A DNA stretch of 64,000 bases from Bog-473 sp963788125 (GCA_963788125.1 CAWBFN010000001.1:1488001-1552000), one strand, 5' to 3'; shown: positions 25,686-34,832, numbered from the stretch's first letter. The notes: generated from the sequence alone by a model not told the origin. Made by a program: numbers and translations.

Positions 25686-25718
25686 ATGATCATTCTATCG
25701 CCGTTAGGATAGTCATAT
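25684..25718. promoter_or_regulatory. Split palindrome over the second Lrp start, likely operator
   Basis: atatga ... ctatc at 25684-25699 is mirrored by gatag ... tcatat at 25708-25718. The two inverted arms flank an 8-bp spacer and overlap the regulator's start codon, consistent with tight autorepression and shared control of the divergent HPPD gene. Confidence 0.5.
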
Positions 25719-25775
25719 TGCCCATCATTCAGCTGCCCTGTTGACCGATCTGTGGCAGGTGAGTAAGCCGGAGGG

Positions 25776-26900
25776 ATGACTTCCACGTCCGACCTGAGAT
25801 CAACCTCTACCGTGGCCGATCAGGTACTCGACTGGGATCACATTGAGTGGTGGGTGGGAAACGCACGGGCCGTCACGGCATGGTTGTGCTCAGGCTTTGG
25901 ATTTCATGTCTCCGCCTACGCCGGGCCAGAGACCGGACTCCGCGACCAAGTCTCCTACTTGTTGGAGCAGGGGAATATCCGGTTTCTGATCACGGCCGGG
26001 CTGGCAGCTGACTCTGCCGTCGTCCGCTACGTTCTCGAGCACGGGGACGGGGTGCGTCGCCTGGCGTGGCGGGTCAAGGACCCCGAATCGGTGGTCGCGA
26101 TCGCCGAGGGACGCGGAGCTGCCGTCTTCGCCGAGCCGTCGACCGTCGAATGTGAGGGTGGGTCGGTAACTACAGCGACGATCACCGCGTATGGAAATAT
26201 CCAACTCGTCTTCGTGGATCGCTCAATGCACAATGGTTCATGGGCCCCGTACTTTTCACACGAGAGGCTTCCACCAGCACCCCCTGGGGCCACACCCGGC
26301 CTGAACTCGATTGACCACGTGGTTGTCAACGTCGAGGAGGGGCGTCTCGACGAATGGGTTGCCTGGTATGAGGAGGTTCTGGGCTTTAGCCAGATGCTTC
26401 ATTTCGATGCGGATCAGATCTCGACGCAGTTTTCAGCGCTTCGTTCCACGGTAGTACGCAATTGTTCCGGAATCGTGATGCCAATCAATGAACCGGCACC
26501 AGGGCCCAAGAAGAGCCAGATCGCCGAGTTTCTCGACTCCTACGGTGGACCTGGAGTGCAGCACATCGCAATGAGAACTCGGGATGCGATTGCCTCCGTA
26601 AATGCGCTGTCGCAGCGAGGCGTCCGGTTCTTACACCTTCCTTACACCTACTACGAGGTTGCCCGCGAGCGCTGCAGCGAGTTCGATCTGCCGTGGAGAC
26701 AACTTGAGGAACTCGGAATAGAGGTCGACAAGGATTCCGGCGGGTACCTATTGCAGATCTTCTCAGAGATGATTACCGATCGCCCTACGCTCTTTATGGA
26801 AGTTATTCAGAGAGAGGGTGCCACCGGGTTTGGCGAGGGTAACTTCAAGGCGCTCTTTGAGGCGATCGAGCGCGATCAAGCTCGCCGAGGCAACCTCTGA
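25776..26900 (+). CDS. hpd: 4-hydroxyphenylpyruvate dioxygenase
   Basis: 374 residues in two VOC-type domains. The iron ligands are H181 (NSIDHVVVNV), H263 (GVQHIAM) and E342 (FMEVIQR), and the C-terminal signature GFGEGNFKALFEAIERDQ is present. The enzyme converts 4-hydroxyphenylpyruvate to homogentisate, which the HGD at 28277 opens and FAH at 27110 hydrolyses. The related hydroxymandelate synthase has the same fold, but the adjacent homogentisate genes make HPPD far more likely. Divergent from an Lrp regulator. Confidence 0.93.
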   Translation: MTSTSDLRSTSTVADQVLDWDHIEWWVGNARAVTAWLCSGFGFHVSAYAGPETGLRDQVSYLLEQGNIRFLITAGLAADSAVVRYVLEHGDGVRRLAWRVKDPESVVAIAEGRGAAVFAEPSTVECEGGSVTTATITAYGNIQLVFVDRSMHNGSWAPYFSHERLPPAPPGATPGLNSIDHVVVNVEEGRLDEWVAWYEEVLGFSQMLHFDADQISTQFSALRSTVVRNCSGIVMPINEPAPGPKKSQIAEFLDSYGGPGVQHIAMRTRDAIASVNALSQRGVRFLHLPYTYYEVARERCSEFDLPWRQLEELGIEVDKDSGGYLLQIFSEMITDRPTLFMEVIQREGATGFGEGNFKALFEAIERDQARRGNL

Positions 26901-26901
26901 G

Positions 26902-27117
26902 GTGCACCCCGTAAAACAACGAGCCGCCGTAGAGGCCCTGCCGTCATACCGACCCGGTCGATCGGCGCAGCAGGCGATGGATGACCACGGACTTGCGAGC
27001 GTTGTAATAGCTGGCATCGAACGAACTGCCCTGGGACCCTGTCTTGACTACCTTCGCCAGCTGATTCCTTCAATGGTCCCGTGTGCGTGGGAGCTATTGG
27101 ACGGCCTCCATGATTGA
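26902..27117 (+). pseudogene. Truncated HisC-type aromatic/tyrosine aminotransferase remnant
   Basis: GTG 26902 directly follows the HPPD stop and the 71-codon frame runs into the FAH start (8-bp overlap). The product VKQRAAVEALPSYRPGRSAQ and onward (DDHGLASVVIAGIERTALGP) matches the N-terminal arm of histidinol-phosphate/aromatic aminotransferases (RPAVxALPxYxPG ... LASNExPLGP). The PLP domain is missing. An aminotransferase producing hydroxyphenylpyruvate belongs in this pathway, so the locus has probably lost it by deletion. Confidence 0.55.
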
Positions 27118-28273
27118 TTGGGTGGGGGGTTACGGCTCGAGGAACCTGCCTTATGGAGTCGACGACGCTGGGCACGTTGTCGTCGCATACCATCAGAACG
27201 TCATCGATTTGTCTCGGCTCACGCAGTTAGATGTCGGGCCCGAATGTTGGACCTCGGGCTCGCTCAATGCATTCATGGAACTGGGGCCCGACGCCTGGAG
27301 GAGGACTCGGATGCAGATCCAGAAGTTCCTCGCTGACTTGCCGGGCAGCGCTCTGCGGCCGATGAACGAGGTGCAACTGGTGCTGCCCTGGAAGGTCGCC
27401 GACTACGTCGACTTCTACGCGTGCGAGGAACACGCCGCTTCGATGGGCCGTCTGCTCCGCCCTGATGCAGATCCCCTGCCGCCGGCCTGGAAGTACCTGC
27501 CGATCGGTTATCACGGGCGATCGGGGACCGTCCTAGTGAGCGGTGACCCGATAGGTCGACCGTCTGGAATTCGTGCGACCGGCTCCGGCCCCGCCTATGG
27601 GCCCTCCGAGAGGCTCGACGTCGAAGTGGAATTGGGATTCGTGGTGGGCGTGGGCAACCGGCGTGGATGTCCAATTTCGACAGCAGAGGCGAATCATCAT
27701 GTCTTCGGTGCCGTACTCGTCAATGACTGGAGCGCCAGAGACATACAGTCCTTCGAATATCAGCCCCTCGGCCCGTTTTTGGGAAAGTCGTTTGCAACCT
27801 CTGTCTCCCCCTGGGTCGTGCCTCTTGGCGCGCTGAGCGACTATTGGGTTCAAGGACCCTGCCAACAACCCGAACCCGAGCCTCACTTGCGAGAAAAGGA
27901 ACCTCGGGCACTAGACCTGCATCTCCAGCTACGCCTTAACGACTCGCTGGTCAGCGAGATGAACGCACGTGGCCTGTACTGGTCGATGGCCCAACAGTTG
28001 GCCCACCTCACGTCGAATGGTGCGTCTGTTCGCACCGGGGACCTTTTCGCCTCCGGCACCATCTCAGGCTCGCGGCCGCAGAGCGCAGGCAGTCTCATGG
28101 AGCTAACTTCGGCCGGCAGAAATCCCATAACCCTCGATTCCGGGGACGGCAGGACGTGGCTACAGGACGGAGACGGTGTGGAGATTCGAGGCTGGTGTGG
28201 AGATCGAACGGGAAATGAGTGGATCTCGTTCGGAACCGTCCTTGGAATGATCGATGGAGTGAGGGGTCGATAG
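27110..28273 (+). CDS. Fumarylacetoacetase
   Basis: 387 residues from ATG 27110. FAH signatures are YHGRSGTVLVSGDPIGRPSG, the metal site DVEVELGFVVG, NDWSARDIQSFEYQPLGPF and MAQQLAHLTSNGASVRTGD. It hydrolyses fumarylacetoacetate to fumarate and acetoacetate, the last step of tyrosine degradation. No maleylacetoacetate isomerase is in the window, so it could act on maleylacetoacetate directly or the isomerase is elsewhere. Confidence 0.92.
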   Translation: MIDWVGGYGSRNLPYGVDDAGHVVVAYHQNVIDLSRLTQLDVGPECWTSGSLNAFMELGPDAWRRTRMQIQKFLADLPGSALRPMNEVQLVLPWKVADYVDFYACEEHAASMGRLLRPDADPLPPAWKYLPIGYHGRSGTVLVSGDPIGRPSGIRATGSGPAYGPSERLDVEVELGFVVGVGNRRGCPISTAEANHHVFGAVLVNDWSARDIQSFEYQPLGPFLGKSFATSVSPWVVPLGALSDYWVQGPCQQPEPEPHLREKEPRALDLHLQLRLNDSLVSEMNARGLYWSMAQQLAHLTSNGASVRTGDLFASGTISGSRPQSAGSLMELTSAGRNPITLDSGDGRTWLQDGDGVEIRGWCGDRTGNEWISFGTVLGMIDGVRGR

Positions 28274-28276
28274 GCG

Positions 28277-29440
28277 GTGCCCTACTACGTCAGTGTCGGA
28301 TCGGTGCCCCGCAAACGCCACACGTTGTGTCGTCACGTCGATGGACGCCCCCTAAACGAGGAACTCATTGGCCAGGAGGGATTCTCCAGCGACTCATCGC
28401 TCTTGTACCACCTAAATTCGCCCAGTGCGATCCATCGGGTCGAGCCGGTAGAGATTGCCCGCTCACCAATGCATTCGAATCAACCTCTCTTGCCCTGGCA
28501 TCTGCGTGCTTCGGAAATCCCGCCAGGTGGTGATCTCGTCACCGGACGGCACACGCTTCTATGCTGTGAGACGGTCACGATCTGCTACGCATCGGCAGAT
28601 GCCAATAGCGAGCTCTATCGCAATGCGATCGGAGACGAACTTCTCTTCATCCAGACCGGAAAGGCAACTCTCGAGTCCGCCTTTGGTCGCCTAGTGGCCT
28701 CCGCTGGTGACTACGTCGTCGTTCCCGGTTCAACCACCCATCGCTGGATAATCGAGCCCCAAGCGGCGCCGGTGCAAGCCCTCGTTCTAGAAGCCAGAGG
28801 TCACATAGGCCTTCCAGAGCGCTATCTGACCAAGACCGGTCAACTGCGTGAAGGTGCTCCATTCTGCGAGCGTGACATCCGTCCTCCAGGCGACCTGATT
28901 CTCCTTGAGGGTGAGGATGTTCCCGTGATCGTGCGTACGCGCAATGGTTGGTCTGAACATCACCATTCACATCATCCGTTTGATGTGGTTGGATGGGATG
29001 GTTGTCTCTATCCTTTCGCTCTCTCAATCGCCGATTTTGAACCCATCGTTGGCCGGATCCACCAACCACCTCCCGTGCACCAGACCTTTGTGGGTCAAGG
29101 TTTCGTTGTGTGCAGCTTCGTACCGCGTCCGTTTGATTTCGATCCCTCGGCTGTCAAAGTTCCATACCACCATGCGAACGTAGATTCCGACGAGATCCTC
29201 TTCTACGTCAGTGGCGACTTCATGAGTCGAAGGGGTGCTGGTATCGGTGCCGGTTCTCTTACCGTGCACCCAGCCGGATTCGTGCACGGTCCGCATCCGG
29301 GTAGCCGTGAAAGCTCAGATTTCGAAGATCGCACGGAAGAGACCGCAGTCATGATTGATTGCTTTTCGTCACTGGCGATCAGCGAAGTAGCCAAATCGGT
29401 AAGCGACCCGCTCTATTTCAAGAGCTGGTCACAGGAATGA
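28277..29440 (+). CDS. hmgA: Homogentisate 1,2-dioxygenase
   Basis: 387 residues beginning at GTG, 3 bases after the FAH stop. The iron-binding segment is YHHANVDSDEILFYVSGD (His and Glu ligands) and HPAGFVHGPHPG (second His), as in the HGD family. It opens the homogentisate ring to maleylacetoacetate. Operon order is HPPD, (aminotransferase remnant), FAH, HGD. A strong hairpin follows. Confidence 0.92.
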   Translation: MPYYVSVGSVPRKRHTLCRHVDGRPLNEELIGQEGFSSDSSLLYHLNSPSAIHRVEPVEIARSPMHSNQPLLPWHLRASEIPPGGDLVTGRHTLLCCETVTICYASADANSELYRNAIGDELLFIQTGKATLESAFGRLVASAGDYVVVPGSTTHRWIIEPQAAPVQALVLEARGHIGLPERYLTKTGQLREGAPFCERDIRPPGDLILLEGEDVPVIVRTRNGWSEHHHSHHPFDVVGWDGCLYPFALSIADFEPIVGRIHQPPPVHQTFVGQGFVVCSFVPRPFDFDPSAVKVPYHHANVDSDEILFYVSGDFMSRRGAGIGAGSLTVHPAGFVHGPHPGSRESSDFEDRTEETAVMIDCFSSLAISEVAKSVSDPLYFKSWSQE

Positions 29441-29479
29441 CGGCCACCGATCAGCACCACCGAGACTCGGCGATAGCTG

Positions 29480-29512
29480 CACACGATCTTCGTCGAGTAC
29501 GAAGATCGTGTG
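29480..29512 (+). terminator. Strong hairpin downstream of hmgA
   Basis: A perfect 14-bp stem (cacacgatcttcgt / acgaagatcgtgtg) with a 5-nt loop lies 40 bp after the HGD stop. There is no U-run, so it is likely a terminator or mRNA-stabilising structure typical of high-GC actinobacteria. The rest of 29441-29673 holds no gene. Confidence 0.6.
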
Positions 29513-29673
29513 GGTGCTTCTACCCCGTTACTAGTTGCACTCCGAATCCATGGTCTTGTGTCCACCCCGCTCCAGCGATCGTTGACCCTGAGTCTGCACG
29601 ATGCTATACACTCGCTCAACGGCTCGCGACGCATGCCGATGGTCGTAGTTGACTTTCGAGGGAGGGCCTATCC

Positions 29674-30940
29674 GTGAGTCAAGAGAGCGTGGCCGATTTC
29701 TTCAGCGATGCCTCCCTTGTGGAGGACCCGTATCCCTATTACGAGTACGCTCGTCAGCAGGGTCCGGTATGGCGGGAGCCGTATCACGGTACCTATGTCG
29801 TGACCGGCTACGACGAAATGCAAGCTATCTATCGCGACCCTGACACCTTTTCGTCGTGCAACGCGGGCGGCGGTCCCTTCCCCGGCTTGCCCGAGCAACC
29901 GGTCGGCGACGACGCAAGTGAACTCATAGAGAAGTACCGCGGCGTCTTCCCCAGCAGCGAATCCCTGATCACCTTCGACCAACCGCGGCACGCTGATCAC
30001 CGCGGTCTGATGATGCGGCTCCTGACGCCCAAACGCCTCAAGGAGAACGAAGACTTCATGTGGCGCTTGGCCGACCAGCTGATCGACGGCTTTGCCGCCA
30101 ACGGCAGATGTGACTTCATGTCCGAATATGCCCAACCGTTCGCTCTGTTGGTCGTCGCCGACCTTCTTGGAGTCCCCGAGTCCGACCATTCCGAGCTACG
30201 ACGACGAATAGTGGCCAAGGGCCCGGCGGGCACGATCGGCAAGCCGGTAGAAGGTAACTTCTTGGACTACCTCGAGGAGTTCTTCACCGTCTATATCGAG
30301 GACCGCCGGCGCGAACCAAATGACGACGTGCTTGGAAAGATGGCGAGGACCGCCTTCGCCGACGGGTCGAGACCTGAGGTCATAGAGGTCGCTCGAGTGG
30401 CCACGATTCTCTTTTCAGGGGGACAGGGGACGGCGGCTCGGTTCTTGGGCAACATGATGAAGCTCATCGCCGAGAACAGTGCACTGCAAGGATTGCTGCC
30501 GCGCGGAACCTGATCGCATCCCAGACTTCATCGAAGAGACCCTCCGACTGTTCAGCCCGGTCAAGACGAACTACCGCGTGGCTCGACACTCCACCACACT
30601 CGGAGGCATGAGGATCCCAGCCGGCAGCAGCCTCGTACTTCTTCCTGGGGCTGCAGATCGTGACGAACGCCGGTTCGCATGCTCGGCGGAGTTCGACATG
30701 GACCGACCAAACGTACGCGAGCACGTCGCCTTCGGGCGCGGCCCTCACTCGTGTCCCGGAGCACCGCTCGTGAGAGCCGACGGCCGGATCACCCTCGAAC
30801 GGGTGCTCGATCGGCTCGCCGGCATCGAGATATCAGACGCCGAACACGGGCCCCCCGAAACCCGTCGCTACCAATACACCCCCAGCTATATCCTTAGGGG
30901 AGTCGAAGCGCTGCATGTCGAATTCGAACCGACGCGATGA
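29674..30940 (+). pseudogene. Cytochrome P450 with a single-base frameshift
   Basis: GTG 29674 has GAGGGAGGG upstream. The first frame gives the N-terminal half through the I-helix (LFSGGQGTAARFLG), then stops at 30513. After removal of one extra base near 30500 the reading continues with RAEPDRIPDFIEETLRLF (ExxR motif) and the haem ligand loop FGRGPHSCPGAP, to the stop at 30940. The acidic residue of the usual (A/G)GxD/ET I-helix motif is Gly here. A complete P450 of about 420 residues would result, acting on an unknown substrate. It may be a pseudogene or a sequencing error. Confidence 0.75.
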
Positions 30941-31124
30941 TCGGACCGGGAGCTCTTCCGTGAACGGCACCATGCTGTCGCGGCAGACCGCAACCGCGTG
31001 GCCAGCAGATCCGGAAAACTGAAGATGGTGTCACATCGAAACCTTTGCCTAACTCCGGGTGACCCTGGGCGGCACGACTCCCGGCCAGAGTCCGAAGAGC
31101 CAACATGCCTCTGACCTGCTCCGA

Positions 31125-31199
31125 TGGAGCGGAAGACGGGATTCGAACCCGCGACCCTCACCTTGGCAAGGTGATGCGCTACCGCTGCGCCACTTCCGC
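31125..31199 (-). tRNA. tRNA-Gly(GCC)
   Basis: A full cloverleaf reads on the minus strand: acceptor GCGGAAG / CTTCCGC, D-arm, anticodon GCC, T-arm GGGTTCGAATCCC and an encoded CCA. Its 3' half is copied at 18526-18574 and partly at 2439-2463, which marks it as the integration target for the block to its left. Confidence 0.95.
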
Positions 31200-31293
31200 G
31201 TGGAACACAAAGACTAGCGTGCCCCCGACCTCGTGACCCACTGCGGCCCCACGGGTCCTACCTGCGGTTTTTCGAAGATGGGCTCGACGCTGG

Positions 31294-32214
31294 CTACCCG
31301 CCCGGCGGCACCAGCGCCGAATCCCTCAAGGCGGTCTCCAGCCCGTCGGCGAGCTCCTCATCAGCGAATGCAAAACCACTCTTGAGGAGCCGCTCCGGTA
31401 CCGCCCGTTGGGATGCCAGCAGGAACTCCGAGGTCATCTCCGCACCGACCACCAGACGGAGGACCATTTCGGGAACGGCGAGAACGGCCGGCCGGTGCAG
31501 CGCATGGCCGAGGGCGCGGGTGAAGATGGCGTTCGAGACAGGCCGCGGCGCGGTCACGTTGAACGGACCGGTCAGGTCGTCGTCGCGCAGCAGGTGCGAC
31601 ACGGCACCGGCGACGTCGCGCCGCGTGATCCAGCTGAGCTGTTGGGAGCCCCGGCCAAGTCGCGCCCCGGCTCCGAGCCGGAACACGGGGAGTTGCTTCT
31701 TGAGGGCACCGCCGCCGCCGCTCAACACGACACCCGTCCGGACGACGACCAGTCGGATCCCGGCTTCGGAGACAGCCGATGCGGCGGCCTCCCACCTCCC
31801 GCAGACGTCGGCGAGAAAGCCCGATCCGGGCCCGGACGTCTCGGTCAACAGTTCGTCCCCTCTCGAGCCGTAGTACCCGACGGCCGACGCGCTCACCAAC
31901 ACGGACGGTGGATTCGACATCCGGGAGAGCGCCTCGGCCAGCGTCGACGTTCCCTCGACGCGGCTCGAGAGGATCGTCTCCTTATAGCGGGCGGACCAGA
32001 GATGATCCCCAACCCCGGCCCCGGCCAGATGCACCACGGCATCGACGCCGCGCAGCTTGTCGATCTCGAGGGTTCCCTCCCCTGGGTTCCACAGAACGTC
32101 GCCGGTGTCAGGTTCGCCGCGCACGACGCGGACAACCTCGTGCCCCTCGGACCGAAGGTGCGGCACCAGTGCCGACCCGATCAGGCCCTTCGATCCCGTG
32201 ATCGCAACCTTCAT
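31294..32214 (-). CDS. TIGR01777-type epimerase (SDR fold)
   Basis: 306 residues with the N-terminal motif VAITGSKGLIGSALV and the conserved blocks VHLAGAGVGD, SASAVGYYG and DVCGRWEAAA. The family is an atypical nucleotide-sugar epimerase-like group without known substrate; actinobacterial members are often near cell-division or lipid genes. It is separated from WS/DGAT by 18 bp and oriented the same way, so the two could be cotranscribed. Start ATG 32214. Confidence 0.85.
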   Translation of the reverse strand: MKVAITGSKGLIGSALVPHLRSEGHEVVRVVRGEPDTGDVLWNPGEGTLEIDKLRGVDAVVHLAGAGVGDHLWSARYKETILSSRVEGTSTLAEALSRMSNPPSVLVSASAVGYYGSRGDELLTETSGPGSGFLADVCGRWEAAASAVSEAGIRLVVVRTGVVLSGGGGALKKQLPVFRLGAGARLGRGSQQLSWITRRDVAGAVSHLLRDDDLTGPFNVTAPRPVSNAIFTRALGHALHRPAVLAVPEMVLRLVVGAEMTSEFLLASQRAVPERLLKSGFAFADEELADGLETALRDSALVPPGG

Positions 32215-32232
32215 GGAGACACCGGCTCGACG

Positions 32233-33675
32233 TTACCCCGCCGCGCCCCGTGCTTCGAGCGCGCAGCCGGCGAGCTCTCCCAGTGCGTCATCGACCGCGG
32301 AGCAAAGGGCCTCCAGCTCGGGAAGGAGCTTGCGACAGGCGAGCAGCCCGAAATGGAGCTGGTCGAGATACGAAAGAACGGTGACGTTCAGTCCCACGCC
32401 CTCGGCGATCGGGCCCACCGGGTACATGGCGACGACGCGGCTCCCCGCACAGAAGAGGGGGAAGTCCGGGCCCTTCAGTCCCGACACCGTCACGTTGAAA
32501 GGGGGGCGCACCCGGTCGAACAGCTTGGTCCCGGCAACGGCCCGCGCCAGCCGCGAGACCAGGCCGGGGGCCGCGATCTGCGCCAGGTCCCCGAGCAGCC
32601 GTCCCCGGTGAAGCTGTTCCTGTTCCTTGGCCACCCGCGTCGCTGCGGCGATGGTACGGAGCCGCTGCACAGGATCGTCCACATCGGTGGCCAGCGAGAC
32701 CAGCATTCCGGAGATCTGGTTGCCCAGCGCGTGGCCGTCGCCGACGCCCCGCGTGGAGACCGGCACCATTGCCACCAGCGAGCGTGCCAACTCCTCCCCG
32801 CGCTCTCCGATCACGCGCCGCAACCCGCCGGCCACGCCGGCGAGGATCACGTCGTTCACCGTGCACCCGAAGGCGCGACGGACGAGCTTGGCGTCGTTGA
32901 GGGAGACCGATAGAGACGAGAACCGCTTGCGGTTGGAGACGGTCCCGTTCAGTGAGGTCTGCGGCGCGGAGAAGAAAGCCGGTGGTGGCGACTGAGCACG
33001 GATCAGCAACTCGCGGTTGTGCATGCCCAGATCAGCCAGGGCCTCGACGCCCGCGTTGATGGCGCTCACCACCCGAGCCGGATGATGCGAAATGGCCGAC
33101 GCCGCGTACCCCAGCAGCCGCACGCCGCTCGGCATCGGTTCGGGATCCCATGTCCCATCGGGCAGGGCCACTACCCGCTCCCGTGGGTTGAGATCGAGGA
33201 AGGCCGCCAACGTCGAGGCACCACTGACTCCGTCGAGGATCGCATGGTGGACCTTGGCGATCAGCGCCGTGCGACCGCCGGCCAGGCCTTCGACGACGTA
33301 CATCTCCCACAGCGGTCGGTCGGGATCGAGCGGGCGGCCCATGGCGCCAGCCACGAAGGCGTCGAGCTCCTCCCTGTCGCCCGGTGTCGGCAAGCTGGCG
33401 CGGGAGAGGTGGTCATCCAACTCGAAGTCCGGGTCGTCGACCCACACCGGGTGATGCAACCCGAGAGGCACCCGCAGCGCCCGCTGTCGAAACTGGGGGA
33501 CCACCTGCAGCCGCTGGGCGATGACGCGCCGGATCTGGGCGTATCGGGTGGAGGGCGAGAAGAGGGATCGAGTGCCCTCGGGGGCGTCGAGGACCATGAC
33601 CACTCCGACGTGCAGCGGGGTGGTCGGGGTTTCGAGCGACAGGAACGCGGCATCCAAGCCCTCCAGCGGTTCCAT
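32233..33675 (-). CDS. Wax ester synthase/diacylglycerol acyltransferase (WS/DGAT)
   Basis: 480 residues from ATG 33675 (GGGGAG upstream). The catalytic motif HHxxxDG appears as KVHHAILDGVSG, with the start MEPLEGLDAAFL and the conserved C-terminal NVTVSGLKGP. The enzyme joins fatty acyl-CoA to diacylglycerol or fatty alcohols, making storage triacylglycerol or wax esters, as in mycobacteria and Acinetobacter. With the nearby acyl-CoA ligase and beta-oxidation genes it indicates a lipid-storing metabolism. Confidence 0.9.
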   Translation of the reverse strand: MEPLEGLDAAFLSLETPTTPLHVGVVMVLDAPEGTRSLFSPSTRYAQIRRVIAQRLQVVPQFRQRALRVPLGLHHPVWVDDPDFELDDHLSRASLPTPGDREELDAFVAGAMGRPLDPDRPLWEMYVVEGLAGGRTALIAKVHHAILDGVSGASTLAAFLDLNPRERVVALPDGTWDPEPMPSGVRLLGYAASAISHHPARVVSAINAGVEALADLGMHNRELLIRAQSPPPAFFSAPQTSLNGTVSNRKRFSSLSVSLNDAKLVRRAFGCTVNDVILAGVAGGLRRVIGERGEELARSLVAMVPVSTRGVGDGHALGNQISGMLVSLATDVDDPVQRLRTIAAATRVAKEQEQLHRGRLLGDLAQIAAPGLVSRLARAVAGTKLFDRVRPPFNVTVSGLKGPDFPLFCAGSRVVAMYPVGPIAEGVGLNVTVLSYLDQLHFGLLACRKLLPELEALCSAVDDALGELAGCALEARGAAG

Positions 33676-33748
33676 CACCACTCCCCCGCTCTCTTTACCA
33701 CCACATCCTCTCTACCACCACGTCCTCCCTGCAACCACGTCCTCCACT

Positions 33749-34192
33749 TCAGGTCCCCGTATGGCCGAAGCCGCCGCTTCCGCGGGTCGCCTCACCCAGG
33801 CCATCGAGCGCCACAAGGTCGAACTCCGCCTCCTCGACCCGAACGATGACCAACTGGGCGATCCGGTCCCCCCGGCTCACGGCATAGTCCTCCAAGGGGT
33901 CGTGATTGACCAGGATGACCTGGAGCTCTCCCCGGTAGCCGGCATCGATCAGCCCCGGCGCGTTGAGACAGGTGACGCCGTGACGGAGCGCCAGACCGCT
34001 CCGTGGCAGCACCAATCCGGCGAACCCCACCGGAATGGCCACGGCGACACCAGTCGGGATCAGCGCCCGACCCCCGCGGGCCGCCAAGAGGGCGTCCTGG
34101 CGTGCCACCAGGTCGGCGCCGGCATCGCCGAGGCGGGCGTAGGCGGGGACGGCCAGCGCCGCATCGAGCTGATGCAGGGGCACGCGCAGCAT
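33749..34192 (-). CDS. dut: Deoxyuridine triphosphate nucleotidohydrolase (dUTPase)
   Basis: 147 residues with the five trimeric dUTPase motifs: AGADL (1), PRSGLA (2), GLIDAGYRGEL (3), GDRIAQLVI (4) and the C-terminal RGSGGFGHTG (5). It converts dUTP to dUMP, preventing uracil incorporation into DNA. Divergently transcribed from orn with a 58-bp gap. A housekeeping gene, so this part of the window is core chromosome. Confidence 0.95.
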   Translation of the reverse strand: MLRVPLHQLDAALAVPAYARLGDAGADLVARQDALLAARGGRALIPTGVAVAIPVGFAGLVLPRSGLALRHGVTCLNAPGLIDAGYRGELQVILVNHDPLEDYAVSRGDRIAQLVIVRVEEAEFDLVALDGLGEATRGSGGFGHTGT

Positions 34193-34250
34193 CGCCGGAC
34201 ACTACAAGAAGATCACCACCGCCGGGGCAGGACCGGTAGCATGCCCGCCC

Positions 34251-34832
34251 ATGCTGGCCTGGATCGATTTGGAGATGACCGGACTCGATCCTTCCCGCCA
34301 CGTCATCGTGGAGATCGCCACCCTGATCACCGACGACGACCTCGAGATCATGGCCGAGGGCCCCGATCTCGTCGTGCACGCCAGCCCCGAGCAGTTGTCC
34401 CAGATGGACGAGTTCGTCACCACGATGCACACCCGATCGGGTCTCCTCCCGGCGATCACCGCATCGGCCCTGACCCTGGAGCAGGCCGGAGCGCAGACAC
34501 TCGAATTCCTCAAGGCCCACATCCCCGAGCCTCGCACGGTCCCCCTGGCCGGCAACTCGATCGGGACCGACCGGCGATTCCTGGCGACGCAACTTCCAGA
34601 GATTGAGGACTACCTGCACTACCGGTCGGTCGACGTCTCGACGGTCAAGGAGCTGTGTCGGCGCTGGCACCCCGAGGTCTACCGGACCGCGCCGGAGAAG
34701 AAGGGGGGGCACCGCGCCCTGCAGGACATCCGCGAGAGCGTGGCCGAGCTCGCCTTCTACCGCACCGCCATCTTCACCCCGACCCCGGCCCCGACGCCCA
34801 CCCCGACCCCGGCTCGGGAGGAGGGCGAGTGA
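34251..34832 (+). CDS. orn: Oligoribonuclease
   Basis: 193 residues. DEDDh exonuclease motifs appear as WIDLEMTGLD (residues 4-13), SIGTDRRFL and HRALQDIRES. It degrades 2-5-nucleotide RNAs and pGpG in many Actinobacteria. The C-terminal tail is a Thr-Pro repeat (TPTPAPTPTPTP) that is not part of the fold. Its stop overlaps the start of the acyl-CoA ligase (GTGA), so the ligase may be co-translated. Confidence 0.93.
   Translation: MLAWIDLEMTGLDPSRHVIVEIATLITDDDLEIMAEGPDLVVHASPEQLSQMDEFVTTMHTRSGLLPAITASALTLEQAGAQTLEFLKAHIPEPRTVPLAGNSIGTDRRFLATQLPEIEDYLHYRSVDVSTVKELCRRWHPEVYRTAPEKKGGHRALQDIRESVAELAFYRTAIFTPTPAPTPTPTPAREEGE

Noticed and set aside
18526..31199. Integrase or prophage genes inside the tRNA-bounded block
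   Set aside because: No tyrosine or serine recombinase, phage structural or plasmid replication gene is recognisable in any frame there.
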